Shown: positions 46,384 to 54,551, numbered from the stretch's first letter. The stretch: 64,000 nt of DNA from Saprospiraceae bacterium (GCA_013360405.1 JABWBR010000006.1:31589-95588), one strand, 5' to 3'. Numbers and translations are program-made. The notes: generated by a model from the letters alone, not told the origin.

Positions 46384-47837
46384 ACCGTCGCCACATTGAT
46401 CACCAAATCCAGGATATTTTGGAGCCAGAACCTGATAGTTATAGTTACACGCTGTCGTTAATACTAATTACCATCCCCTCGTTTGAAATAATTGCGGGCA
46501 TTGCAATGATATTCCTATTGTTGCTTTGTGCTGCCTTTCTATCGGCTGCCGAGGTAGCTTTCTTTTCGCTGGAGACAGACGATTACGAAAAAATTCAGCA
46601 GGATAACCGCAATATCGGGGTCAGACTATTGAAGCTCAAAGAAGATACCCGCCGGCTCCACGCCACCATCCTCATCAGTAGTAGCGTAGTCAATGTAGCC
46701 GTGATACTCTTGTTTAATGCAGTATTGAGCAAAGCCCTTTCGCCGCAGATACTTGGCGACTGGGCCGCAAACCTGGCTTCGTCGTCAGGTTTTTCGCTCA
46801 ATATGTCAATCGATATGATGGGCAAATCACTCGGTTTTCTAATCGCCCTTGCCGGCGCTACCTTTCTGATCATCCTGTTTGCTGAGTTAGTACCCAAAGT
46901 TTACGCCCGCCTCAACAAAGTGTACGTATCATCCATCATGGTCCAGCCCATGTATTTCATCATGACTTTAGGCAAACCACTGATAGGCGCCATCGTGAGG
47001 TGGACCAAAGCCGTGGAACGCCAACTGGCCATGGCGCCCTATTCTACCGGCGGGCTTGCCAGCCGCAAAGATATCGACGAAGCCATAGAACTCACCGTGA
47101 GCAGGGCAGAAGATACCGACCAGGAAAAAGACATTTTGAAAAGCCTGCTCAAATTCGGCGACGTGACGGTGAGCCAAATTATGTGCGCAAGAGTAGATGT
47201 GGTCGCCGTGGACATACAATCAAGCTACAATACCTTGCTGGAGGTAGTGCGCGAATCGGGTTATTCCCGGATACCCGTCTACAATGACGATTTTGACAAC
47301 GTGGCGGGCATTTTATATGTAAAAGATTTGCTGGGCCACTTGCGCGAAAGCGACGATTTTAACTGGCAACAACTTATCCGAACCAGCGTTTTATATGTGC
47401 CCGAAACCAAAAAGATCAGCGATCTGCTCAAGGAGTTTCAGCGCCAGCGCCTGCATATGGCCATCGTAGTAGACGAATACGGCGGCACTTCGGGGGTAGT
47501 CACGCTAGAGGACATCATGGAGGAAGTCATCGGGGAGATCAAGGACGAATTTGACGACGAACCCGAAGTGATCTTCCAGAAAATCGACGACGCCAACTAC
47601 ATCTTTGAAGGCAAAACCCTGCTCAACGACGTATGCAGGGTAGTAGGCATCGATACCGACACATTTGACCAAGTAAAAGGCGAAGCCGATTCTTTTGCCG
47701 GGCTAATTCTCGAACTGCTGGGCGATATGCCGCGTGAGGGACAAGAAATATCCTACAACTCATTTCATTTTCGGATCGTAGCGGTAAACGAACGCCGCAT
47801 AGAACGCATTTTAATCACGATCGCTTCTGGCGAATAA
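46380..47837 (+). CDS. gldE: Gliding motility-associated protein GldE (CNNM/CBS/CorC_HlyC)
   Basis: 485 aa with a TTG start at 46380 overlapping ssb; a TTG at 46419 (giving LEPEPDSYSY) is an alternative, and no ATG fits. An N-terminal CNNM transmembrane domain (about 35-215) is followed by a CBS pair (about 230-370, MCARVDVVAVDIQSSYNTL and MAIVVDEYGGTSGVVTLED) and a C-terminal CorC_HlyC domain. GldE supports GldD in gliding and T9SS function in Flavobacterium, where extra GldE suppresses some gldB lesions. The gldD gene follows after 9 bp. Confidence 0.92.
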   Translation: MNRRHIDHQIQDILEPEPDSYSYTLSLILITIPSFEIIAGIAMIFLLLLCAAFLSAAEVAFFSLETDDYEKIQQDNRNIGVRLLKLKEDTRRLHATILISSSVVNVAVILLFNAVLSKALSPQILGDWAANLASSSGFSLNMSIDMMGKSLGFLIALAGATFLIILFAELVPKVYARLNKVYVSSIMVQPMYFIMTLGKPLIGAIVRWTKAVERQLAMAPYSTGGLASRKDIDEAIELTVSRAEDTDQEKDILKSLLKFGDVTVSQIMCARVDVVAVDIQSSYNTLLEVVRESGYSRIPVYNDDFDNVAGILYVKDLLGHLRESDDFNWQQLIRTSVLYVPETKKISDLLKEFQRQRLHMAIVVDEYGGTSGVVTLEDIMEEVIGEIKDEFDDEPEVIFQKIDDANYIFEGKTLLNDVCRVVGIDTDTFDQVKGEADSFAGLILELLGDMPREGQEISYNSFHFRIVAVNERRIERILITIASGE

Positions 47838-47846
47838 CTATTATCT

Positions 47847-48473
47847 ATGCAAGTGGGTGCTTTTTTTCGCGCAACAAGCGCGGGCAGGTGGCTGTTTTTG
47901 GGACTGATCGCAGTTGGTATTTGGTCCGGTTGCCAAAATGATACCACACCGATACCCCGGCCGCGGGGTTTTCCCAAAGTGGTTTACCCCGAAAGAAACT
48001 ACCGCGCTTTCGACAAAGACTACTGCAACTTCACCTTCGAATACCCCGGCTACGCCAGTATAGAGCAGGACACTTCTTTTTTCAACGAAAAACCGACTCA
48101 TCCTTGCTGGTTCGACATCTATACGCCCGCATTCGACAGCAGGTTGCACTGCAGCTATTTCCCCATCCGCAATAGCGCCGACCTCGAAAAGCTGAAAAAA
48201 GATGCCTTTGAATTGGTCGACTATCACAAAAAACGAGCTAATTCCATCGACGAAATGCCTATTGGCAAAGAAGGCCACGTAAGCGGTTTCCTTTTCGATA
48301 TCCGCGGCCCCGCCGCTTCGCCCCTGCAGTTTTATCTCACCGACAGCACCCACCACTTCATCCGCGGCGCCCTGTATTTCAACACCCAGGCCCGGCCCGA
48401 TTCACTGGGCCCGGTCTACGAGTTTGTGAAGGCAGATGTTATTAAGATGTTGGAGACGTTTGAGTGGAGGTAG
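47847..48473 (+). CDS. gldD: Gliding motility lipoprotein GldD
   Basis: 208 aa. A long leader with lipobox WSGC (Cys near residue 31), then PRPRGFPKVVYPERNYRAF, FTFEYPGYASIEQD and HFIRGALYFN, which are characteristic of GldD. It is required for gliding and T9SS secretion in Flavobacterium; the molecular role is not settled. Last gene of the mutY-ssb-gldE-gldD cluster; beyond it base composition falls and accessory genes begin. Confidence 0.92.
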   Translation: MQVGAFFRATSAGRWLFLGLIAVGIWSGCQNDTTPIPRPRGFPKVVYPERNYRAFDKDYCNFTFEYPGYASIEQDTSFFNEKPTHPCWFDIYTPAFDSRLHCSYFPIRNSADLEKLKKDAFELVDYHKKRANSIDEMPIGKEGHVSGFLFDIRGPAASPLQFYLTDSTHHFIRGALYFNTQARPDSLGPVYEFVKADVIKMLETFEWR

Positions 48474-48476
48474 GGA

Positions 48477-48511
48477 GGAATTCGGAATTCGGAATTTGGA
48501 TTGCGGATTTT
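48477..48511. repeat. Degenerate 7-bp tandem repeat
   Basis: Five adjoining units: GGAATTC twice, then GGAATTT, GGATTGC and GGATTTT. It begins 4 bp after the gldD stop, at the exact left edge of the accessory patch. Confidence 0.75.
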
Positions 48512-48655
48512 AATGTTAGATTGCATGTTGAGGGTGCGTCTTTATTTTGTTAAAATGAAGACTCAATTTTTGTATACAATAAACAAGTAGGTGGTTGTAC
48601 TTACTGCCGTTATTCTGTAAAGAATGTGATATAAAATATATTTAAATAACCCGCC

Positions 48656-48871
48656 ATGATAAACTTCAATAGCAGATACCTAATAACTGATCAACCAATA
48701 ACTTGTCCCAAATGTGGCAATAGAACATCATTTAATAACTTCATTATTCCTTTAACTTATGAAAAAGTTGAAATTCATTTTTGCTTATCAGAAAGCTGTA
48801 AATTAATATTTGTAGTTGAGCCCAATGAAGAATTGCCAATTGATGACAAAGCTATTACTGCAAATCAATGA
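48656..48871 (+). CDS. Small zinc-ribbon-like protein
   Basis: 71 aa. One CPKCG pair (residues 17-21) and a second pair-like region (FCLSESCKLIF, 43-53) give a likely four-cysteine zinc ribbon. Function unknown. Its TGA overlaps the ATG of the HNH nuclease gene (ATGA), so the two are translationally coupled and probably form a unit. Codon and base use are more AT-rich than in the neighbouring core genes. Confidence 0.75.
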   Translation: MINFNSRYLITDQPITCPKCGNRTSFNNFIIPLTYEKVEIHFCLSESCKLIFVVEPNEELPIDDKAITANQ

Positions 48872-49641
48872 AAAAAGGACAAAGACCATGGACGCGTGAG
48901 GAATTGATTTTGACAATCAACCTCTATTGTAAAACGCCATTTGGGAAACTACATCGAAGCAATCCGGATGTAGTTCAATTATCAAAATTGATAGACAGAA
49001 CCCCTAGTTCGGTGGCCTTAAAATTGGTGAACTTTGCAAGTTTGGACCCTACGCTAAAAAATAGGGGCATTAAAGGAGCCGTAAATTCAAGTAAACTCGA
49101 TAAGCAGATTTGGGATGAATTTTTTGAGAACTGGGATGTCTTATCGTATGAAAGCGAACTAATGCTTGCGAATATTCAACATAAAGATATTGCTGGATCA
49201 ATGGATATGCCGGATACTGAAATACATAAAACAGGGCTTACAAAAGAACAGGTAGTTAAAGTTCGCGTAAACCAATCCTTTTTCAGATCAACCGTTCTGG
49301 CCTCCTATAATAATACCTGCTGTATTACTGGTATTCAACAACCTGAGTTGTTAATAGCAAGCCACATTCGTCCATGGAGTATAGACGAAAAGAACCGCCT
49401 GAATCCGACAAATGGAATCGCTATAAATGCCTTGCACGATAAAGCTTTTGAAGCAGGATTGCTGACGATCACCCCTAAATACCAGATTAGGATATCTTCC
49501 CGGTTATACAAGGCCAGAACGGCGCCCAATATTGAAGATTTCTTTTTGAGGTTTGATGGCAAAGATATTATACTGCCTTCGAGATTTTTGCCCAATCCCG
49601 CATTTTTGGAATATCACAATTCGGAGCGGTTTATGGAATAA
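48868..49641 (+). CDS. HNH endonuclease (restriction-type)
   Basis: 257 aa. The C-terminal half holds an HNH motif of the restriction-endonuclease type: IASHIRPWSIDEKNRLNPTN, then GIAINALHDKAFEAGLLTI. The CCITGIQQP strand lies just before. The N-terminal part (RPWTREELILTINLYCKTPF, LIDRTPSSVALKLVNFA) is a helical DNA-binding-like region found in this family. No methyltransferase is nearby, so it is either a modified-DNA nuclease or an orphan. It is coupled to the zinc-ribbon gene. Confidence 0.88.
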   Translation: MKKGQRPWTREELILTINLYCKTPFGKLHRSNPDVVQLSKLIDRTPSSVALKLVNFASLDPTLKNRGIKGAVNSSKLDKQIWDEFFENWDVLSYESELMLANIQHKDIAGSMDMPDTEIHKTGLTKEQVVKVRVNQSFFRSTVLASYNNTCCITGIQQPELLIASHIRPWSIDEKNRLNPTNGIAINALHDKAFEAGLLTITPKYQIRISSRLYKARTAPNIEDFFLRFDGKDIILPSRFLPNPAFLEYHNSERFME

Positions 49642-49697
49642 CAATGATGTACTGAGTTGGGCTAACTTGCTGATTACAAACGATTTTTAACCCCGTC

Positions 49698-49728
49698 TTG
49701 ATTTTGTTGGAAAAAATCGATACCTTCG
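49698..49728 (+). promoter_or_regulatory. Probable promoter of the DUF4240 gene
   Basis: TTG (49,698-49,700) and, 20 bp on, TACCTTCG (49,721-49,728), one mismatch from TAnnTTTG. It ends 22 bp before the ATG. Confidence 0.4.
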
Positions 49729-49750
49729 TAAAGCAAAAAAGAGCAATATC

Positions 49751-50326
49751 ATGCCATCAGAAATTAAAATACCTCTCCGCGCGCTCAATGAGTCCGTTAT
49801 CCGGGACTTGCAGGAGAAATACCCTGAAGCGGAGATAAGTGTAGAATTGCACCAGGACAGAAACAAAGCGCCCTTGAGCGAAGCGTATTTTTGGGAAATC
49901 ATATCGCTGCTGGATTGGAGCAAAGTAGGAGACGACGAGGCAATTGTAGAACCCGCGATAGCACGGCTAGTTACGGGTTCTATTCGACATATTTTTGAGT
50001 TTGCCGACCTGCTGTCTGAGAAATTGTATGCGCTGGACGGACGGAAGTATGCTTTGCATATTGGAGAGGATTCCTGGAAAGCTGATCATTACTTCTCTGT
50101 AGATAACTTTTTGTACGCACGTTGTTGCGTAGTTGCAAACGGTAAAGACCTTTATGACAAAGTATTACAGGACCCTGCCCAAATGCCCAGAGACCTGACC
50201 TTCGAGGAATTGCTCTATATCCCTTCGGAAGCTTATGAAAGAAAAACCGGGAAGCATTATGACTACACGCCTGCTTATCCAATAGAAACCTACAGCAACC
50301 AGGCGGGTTGGAAAGATGCGCAGTAA
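49751..50326 (+). CDS. DUF4240 domain protein
   Basis: 191 aa. The DUF4240 domain spans about residues 38-150: EAYFWEIISLLDWSKVGDDE, IFEFADLLSEKLYALDG, then FLYARCCVVANGKDLYDKVL. The first 35 residues form a separate alpha/beta segment. The domain is of unknown function and is met in immunity-like and accessory settings. The toxin-like gene starts 17 bp downstream, so this may be its cognate immunity protein (inference). Confidence 0.75.
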   Translation: MPSEIKIPLRALNESVIRDLQEKYPEAEISVELHQDRNKAPLSEAYFWEIISLLDWSKVGDDEAIVEPAIARLVTGSIRHIFEFADLLSEKLYALDGRKYALHIGEDSWKADHYFSVDNFLYARCCVVANGKDLYDKVLQDPAQMPRDLTFEELLYIPSEAYERKTGKHYDYTPAYPIETYSNQAGWKDAQ

Positions 50327-50343
50327 GAGTAAAATTGTAGATA

Positions 50344-50658
50344 ATGGGGTTTCACGGCAACTCAAAAAAAAATACAAAGGAACATCACCTTTATGCGATC
50401 TATGATAAAGAGGAGAACGATACATTTAAGTATGGCATCAGCGATAAACCTATAGGAGAAGACGGGTCTTCCAAGCGAATGCGCGAGCAGGTTGATTATC
50501 TTAACCGGGCGGTTGGGTGGTTTAGATACTTTGCTGAAGTATTGATTCGAGGAATTATCGGAAAAGCAAAAGCTCGTCAAATAGAAGACGAGCATATTGA
50601 TAGTTATAGGGAAAAACATGGCCATAATCCTCGAGGAAATGTAAGAAAGACAAAATAG
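50344..50658 (+). CDS. Stand-alone GIY-YIG-like (polymorphic toxin-type) domain protein
   Basis: 104 aa, not longer than one domain. HHLYAIYDKEENDTFKYGIS gives the paired tyrosine/glycine strand, SKRMREQVDYLN the Arg-bearing helix, and KARQIEDEHIDSYREKHG the Glu-bearing helix, ending NPRGN. The same order (K.G...D, R..QV..L, KA..AE, G..P.GN) occurs in the Rhs toxin tip at 63,017-63,690, so I place both in the GIY-YIG/URI-like nuclease toxins. There is no secretion or Rhs region, so it may be a displaced toxin tip or a house-keeping remnant. Confidence 0.6.
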   Translation: MGFHGNSKKNTKEHHLYAIYDKEENDTFKYGISDKPIGEDGSSKRMREQVDYLNRAVGWFRYFAEVLIRGIIGKAKARQIEDEHIDSYREKHGHNPRGNVRKTK

Positions 50659-50878
50659 TAGCGAACTCAAGGTATGCCTCCGGCGAAGTACCTTCCCTTA
50701 AAGTTCATGTTGAACAACCACGGCAGCGGGTTTCCACCTACCGCTCCGCTTGCTTTCCTCAAGCCTAAACCCTATCTTTGTAAGGATTGTCGCCTATGCG
50801 GGGCAACGTCGAGCTGCAAAAGCCAAAACAGGTCAGCACAGCCTATATGCTCATATTCGTTGCAATAAAAATGAATAA

Positions 50879-51163
50879 ATGAAAATTGAAGAGATAAAAG
50901 CAGTGATAGTCCCCATACTGACTCGACATCAAATCAAACGAGCAGGAATATTCGGCTCGGTTGCGAAAGGAAATGCAACAGCCAAAAGTGATATTGATAT
51001 TTTGGTCGAGCTGGGCAGTGAGATAAGCCTATTAGACTTTGTGGGAATTAAATATGAATTGGAAGACCATTTAGGGAGAAAAGTAGATTTAGTTGAATAT
51101 CAAGCCATAAAGCCAAGATTAAAAAATCGAATCATGTCAGAAGAAATAAGGATTTATGGCTAA
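50879..51163 (+). CDS. MNT-type nucleotidyltransferase (MntA-like antitoxin)
   Basis: 94 aa minimal nucleotidyltransferase. The active-site motif GSVAKGNATAKSDIDILV has both the GS and the D-x-D parts, and VDLVEYQAIKP gives the third acidic position. MntA-type proteins AMPylate and silence HEPN toxins (HepT) encoded next to them. Here no HepT gene follows; instead a fragment of a DUF1016 gene starts immediately. The preceding 220 bp (50,659-50,878) hold no supported gene. Confidence 0.85.
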   Translation: MKIEEIKAVIVPILTRHQIKRAGIFGSVAKGNATAKSDIDILVELGSEISLLDFVGIKYELEDHLGRKVDLVEYQAIKPRLKNRIMSEEIRIYG

Positions 51164-51346
51164 GTTTTTTTGGTGCTTGAGTTCCCGCACCGTCCAACGC
51201 TCGAGAATGGCTTGTTTTTCGTAAAAGCTGCGTTCAAGGTCATGGTCGATAAATAGTAGCTCTACATAGTGCCCCCTGGTCAATTGGTCAGACAAAGCTC
51301 TAAAAAACGGTAGCCGAGGCGCAAAACAACACGGGACAAACCGCAC
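51160..51346 (-). pseudogene. Remnant of a DUF1016/PDDEXK nuclease gene (YhcG family)
   Basis: On the minus strand an open frame reads LSDQLTRGHYVELLF, then LERSFYEKQAILERWTVREL and KHQKN. This matches, from memory, the conserved N-terminal domain of DUF1016 proteins (SWSHYVELL...SFYEKQ...WSVRELKRQ). Only about 50 residues are left: the C-terminal PDDEXK nuclease half is missing and the frame runs into the end of the MNT gene. It is a decayed fragment lying exactly where a HepT gene would be expected. The stretch up to recA (51,347-51,411) is non-coding. Confidence 0.7.
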
Positions 51347-51411
51347 CTCGGCAATTCGTCCCGCATCCCATCTCAGTAAGTAGGTAAGCCCCGCTTAGGG
51401 GGTATTATTTA

Positions 51412-52485
51412 TCAATCATCGCTGCCGGCGTCATCGTCGGCGCCGTCATCATCAAAGCGCATAGCTGCCACTGGCACGGTGCCGCTCGACAATTTTTCCT
51501 TGATCTTTACTTCCATTTCCACGGCCACCTCGGGGTTATCCATGAGGAATTGCTTGGCGGCTTCGCGGCCCTGGGCAATCTTGGCGCCGTTGTAGCTGTA
51601 CCAGGCGCCGCTTTTCTGGATCACGTCGTGGTCGACGCCCATATCCACGATTTCGCCGGTTTTGGAGATGCCCTCGCCGAAGACGATATCAAACTCGGCT
51701 ACGCGGAAGGGCGGCGCCAGTTTGTTTTTCACCACCTTCACCTTCACGTGGTTGCCGATCATATTGCCGTCTTTGTCCTTGATGGCTGCGCCGGTCTTGC
51801 GGATATCGAGACGGATAGAGGCGTAAAACTTGAGCGCATTACCGCCGGTAGTCGTCTCCGGATTGCCGAACATTACGCCGATTTTTTCGCGCAACTGGTT
51901 GATAAAGATACAGCAGCAACCGGTGCGTCCGATAGTGGCGGTGAGTTTACGCATCGCTTGCGACATAAGGCGCGCCTGGAGGCCCATCTTCGAGTCGCCC
52001 ATTTCTCCTTCGATCTCGCCGCGGGGCACCAGGGCAGCCACCGAGTCGATCACGATGATATCGATAGCGCCCGAGCGGATCAGGTTTTCCACGATTTCGA
52101 GCGCCTGCTCGCCGTTGTCGGGCTGCGAGATCAGCAGATTCTCCGTATCGACGCCCAGCGCCTGGGCATACGAGCGGTCGAAGGCGTGTTCGGCGTCGAT
52201 AAACGCGGCGATGCCGCCTTGTTTTTGGCATTCGGCGATGGCGTGGATAGCCAGCGTGGTTTTACCCGAGGATTCGGGGCCGTAGATTTCGATCACGCGG
52301 CCCTTGGGCAGTCCGTTAATGCCGAGCGCTATGTCGAGACCGAGCGAACCGGTGGAAATGGTTTCCACATCCAGCACCTGTTTGTCGCCAAGTCGCATGA
52401 TAATTCCTTTGCCGTAGGTCTTCTCCAGGCGGTCCACAGTGAGTTGTAGCGCCTTGATTTTGGCATCTTTGTCCTTATTAGACAT
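51412..52485 (-). CDS. recA: Recombinase A
   Basis: 357 aa. Walker A GPESSGKT, Walker B-like [20 protein letters not shown], and the L1/L2 loops ([35 protein letters not shown]) are intact; the C-terminus is acidic ([13 protein letters not shown]). It forms filaments on ssDNA for homologous recombination and the SOS response. It is the first core gene after the accessory patch and the first minus-strand gene after a run of 26 plus-strand genes. Confidence 0.99.
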   Translation of the reverse strand: MSNKDKDAKIKALQLTVDRLEKTYGKGIIMRLGDKQVLDVETISTGSLGLDIALGINGLPKGRVIEIYGPESSGKTTLAIHAIAECQKQGGIAAFIDAEHAFDRSYAQALGVDTENLLISQPDNGEQALEIVENLIRSGAIDIIVIDSVAALVPRGEIEGEMGDSKMGLQARLMSQAMRKLTATIGRTGCCCIFINQLREKIGVMFGNPETTTGGNALKFYASIRLDIRKTGAAIKDKDGNMIGNHVKVKVVKNKLAPPFRVAEFDIVFGEGISKTGEIVDMGVDHDVIQKSGAWYSYNGAKIAQGREAAKQFLMDNPEVAVEMEVKIKEKLSSGTVPVAAMRFDDDGADDDAGSDD

Positions 52486-52630
52486 GGGCTGTAAATTTTA
52501 TGATAAACTTTTTGTTTTCAATTGAAATACAAAAATGAAGAAATTGTTTATAATTTCCAATTCTATTGCGAAAATTATTTCAAAAACATACAACGGGGCC
52601 AGTTTTGGGGCATAAATTTTTAAATAAAAA

Positions 52631-52670
52631 GCACAAAACCCCTGCCGGGCGCCCGGCAAGGGTTTTGTGC
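52631..52670 (-). terminator. Terminator of the small 78-aa gene, possibly bidirectional
   Basis: Two 20-bp arms (52,631-52,650 and 52,651-52,670) form a near-perfect inverted repeat with one mismatch. On the minus strand it is followed by TTTTTATTTA, a good U-tract. Confidence 0.88.
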
Positions 52671-52688
52671 GTGGAGCAAAGGGCCCGG

Positions 52689-52925
52689 TCAAATATGACT
52701 TTCGAGGGCAGTAGCCTTGCTGTAGTTGAGTACGCGGCGAATCGCATTGTCGGAAGGGCGGAAAGTGACCTTCGGCAATTGCTGGAAAGCGCTGAAAAGC
52801 GTCTTGAATTCGAAGCGCATCTCGAGGTCTTCGGTCAATACGGCGCGAAGTGCGAGGGTTTCAGAGACGGACGTCTCGCGGTAAAGCAAACGAACTAAAT
52901 CATTAGGTGTAAAGTTTTGGTGCAT
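52689..52925 (-). CDS. Small conserved-looking protein, anti-sigma-like
   Basis: 78 aa, start set at ATG 52925 (MHQNFTPNDLVRLLYRETS); a start at 52958 adds 11 residues that do not look conserved. The sequence is helical with an N-terminal part similar to small Bacteroidota proteins that resemble anti-sigma N-termini but lack zinc ligands, and it ends FRPSDNAIRRVLNYSKA. No function can be given. It has its own terminator and is separated from recA. Confidence 0.65.
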   Translation of the reverse strand: MHQNFTPNDLVRLLYRETSVSETLALRAVLTEDLEMRFEFKTLFSAFQQLPKVTFRPSDNAIRRVLNYSKATALESHI

Positions 52926-53017
52926 ATAAGCATTTTTAGTTTTAGAATGAAGTCCCACAACATTTTTATTAACTAAAAAGGCTTTCGGCTTATTGCTTTG
53001 GGTGTGAACTTTTTGAG

Positions 53018-53452
53018 CTATTTAACACGATACCAGGTTTGGGTGCGGTAAAGGCCCGTCCAATGCTTGCCTCTCACCTTTAATTCTTCGGTTTTCCCGT
53101 TTTCAAACCACATGCTGCAGCCGTACACATTGCCGCTGACAGGGTCGAGGATGGAGCCGCTTTTCCAGTAGTCTTTGTATTTTTCAAGATGCTCTACGAT
53201 GACCATGCCAAGGACCAGTTTGTTTTTTTTGCTGCCCGGGCATTTGTCGCAAACGGTGTCGGGGCCTTTTTGCAGCAACTTGACGACTTTGCCGTAGTAT
53301 TTGCCGCCGTTTTCGTACAGTTCTACGTGCGACTTGGCTTGCCCGGTCTCGTCGTCTATTGTTTTCCAAACGCCAACCAAGGAGTTTTGGGCGGCCAGCG
53401 GGGCGATTCCCCATGCAAGTAGAATCAACAGGCTAAACAGGTATTTTGTCAT
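53018..53452 (-). CDS. DUF2147 secreted protein
   Basis: 144 aa. Signal peptide 1-21 (LLAWGIAPLAAQ). DUF2147 phrases: GVWKTIDDETGQAKSHVELY, VCDKCPGSKKNKLVLGM with a CDKCPG cysteine pair, and KHWTGLYRTQTWYRVK at the end. The family is a periplasmic lipocalin-like beta barrel of unknown role. Confidence 0.92.
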   Translation of the reverse strand: MTKYLFSLLILLAWGIAPLAAQNSLVGVWKTIDDETGQAKSHVELYENGGKYYGKVVKLLQKGPDTVCDKCPGSKKNKLVLGMVIVEHLEKYKDYWKSGSILDPVSGNVYGCSMWFENGKTEELKVRGKHWTGLYRTQTWYRVK

Positions 53453-53484
53453 ATAGTGATATTATTTGGTTATAAAATACGAAC

Positions 53485-53814
53485 TCATTCATCGAGATTC
53501 TGGGCGGGATGCCAGAACAATCGCTTGAAATCCAATACTTTGTTGTCAACAACTTCGATGCCTTCTTGTTCGAGCAACTGCTGCATCATCGTAGGCGTCG
53601 GAAAATGGATGCGTCCGCTCAGCTCGCCCAGGCGGTTTACTACGCGATGCGCCGGCACGCCATAGCCCGAAAAGCTTTTATTTAAAGCCCAACCCACCAT
53701 ACGCGCCGAGCCCAATGCCAGGAAATCGGCAATGGCGCCGTAGGTAGTGACGCGGCCCCTCGGAATTTGCCTGACTACTTCGTAAACCAGATCGTAATAG
53801 GTAGGTTCTTCCAT
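53485..53814 (-). CDS. Alkyltransferase-like protein (MGMT family, inactive Cys)
   Basis: 109 aa from ATG 53814; the frame is open to 54084 but that part overlaps the divergent gene. It is a lone MGMT DNA-binding domain (RGRVTTYGAIADFLALGSAR, VGWALNKSF). The alkyl acceptor motif PCHR is PAHRVVNR, so the Cys is Ala. ATL proteins bind alkylated guanine without repairing it and hand it to nucleotide-excision repair. The start is 77 bp from the divergent TrpF-like gene. Confidence 0.9.
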   Translation of the reverse strand: MEEPTYYDLVYEVVRQIPRGRVTTYGAIADFLALGSARMVGWALNKSFSGYGVPAHRVVNRLGELSGRIHFPTPTMMQQLLEQEGIEVVDNKVLDFKRLFWHPAQNLDE

Positions 53815-53890
53815 AATGCGTATTTTTACCGCGTTTGGTATGCCAATATACGCATCTCTCCCAAAATACAATTCATAAAGCACATAGCGC

Positions 53891-54547
53891 ATGAAAAAGA
53901 CCGTAGTAAAAGCAGCCGGCGTCACCACGCTTACCGATGCGAGGTATTTTGCCGCAAGGGGCGTCGACTGGCTGGGCCTTTCGCTCGATTCTTCGCAGGA
54001 TGACCACCTGAATGTCGCCGCCGCATTAGCTATCAAAGAGTGGGTGGAGGGGGTCAGGATAATCGGCGAATTCGGCTGGGCCAACCTCGAAGAAATCGAC
54101 TACGCCATACAAACGATGGCCCTCGATGCCATACAGGTAGGGCCTTTTGCCGATGAAGAAGCGCTAAACAAACTCAGCGAACGCTGCGTTTTATTCAGGG
54201 AGGTGGTCGTAGAACCCGGCATGACCGCAGGCGCACTATCTGCTGTTATTGAAGAAGGCGCTACGCTGGTCTACGCCACGGTTGTCAATCTGGCCAAAAA
54301 CGGCATAAGCTGGTCAGACCTCTTACAGGGAAATGCAGCCCTGACGATAGATGAACTGAAAGAGTTGTGCGGCCAATACGCACTGGTATTGCGAATTGAC
54401 ATAGAACCCGGCGATCTCGAAAAATGCCTCCACACACTGAACCCCTGGGGAATAGAAGTGAGGGGCGGAGAAGAAGAAAAAACAGGCTTTAAGTCTTTTG
54501 ATGAGCTGGACGACTGGCTCGATACCCTCGAAAATATCAATTCCTAA
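53891..54547 (+). CDS. TrpF-like beta/alpha-barrel protein without the catalytic Cys
   Basis: 218 aa. The start KAAGVTTLTDARYFAARGVD fits the phosphoribosylanthranilate isomerase fold, with the LGLSLDSS strand and later GIEVRGGEEEKTGFKSFDEL at the phosphate-binding end. In true TrpF the first strand reads KICG, with the general-base Cys; here it is KAAG. No trp genes are nearby. The protein is therefore more likely a paralogue with another reaction or none. Confidence 0.65.
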   Translation: MKKTVVKAAGVTTLTDARYFAARGVDWLGLSLDSSQDDHLNVAAALAIKEWVEGVRIIGEFGWANLEEIDYAIQTMALDAIQVGPFADEEALNKLSERCVLFREVVVEPGMTAGALSAVIEEGATLVYATVVNLAKNGISWSDLLQGNAALTIDELKELCGQYALVLRIDIEPGDLEKCLHTLNPWGIEVRGGEEEKTGFKSFDELDDWLDTLENINS

Positions 54548-54551
54548 GAAA

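Noticed and set aside
48477..48511. Tandem repeat considered as a CRISPR array
   Set aside because: Units are 7 bp with no spacers; it is a simple tandem repeat.
50674..50868. 64-codon frame with two CxxC-like pairs
   Set aside because: Pro-rich, unusual composition, no partner and no start context; probably non-coding.
51550..52449. 299-codon open frame on the plus strand
   Set aside because: Antisense of recA, a result of its codon bias.
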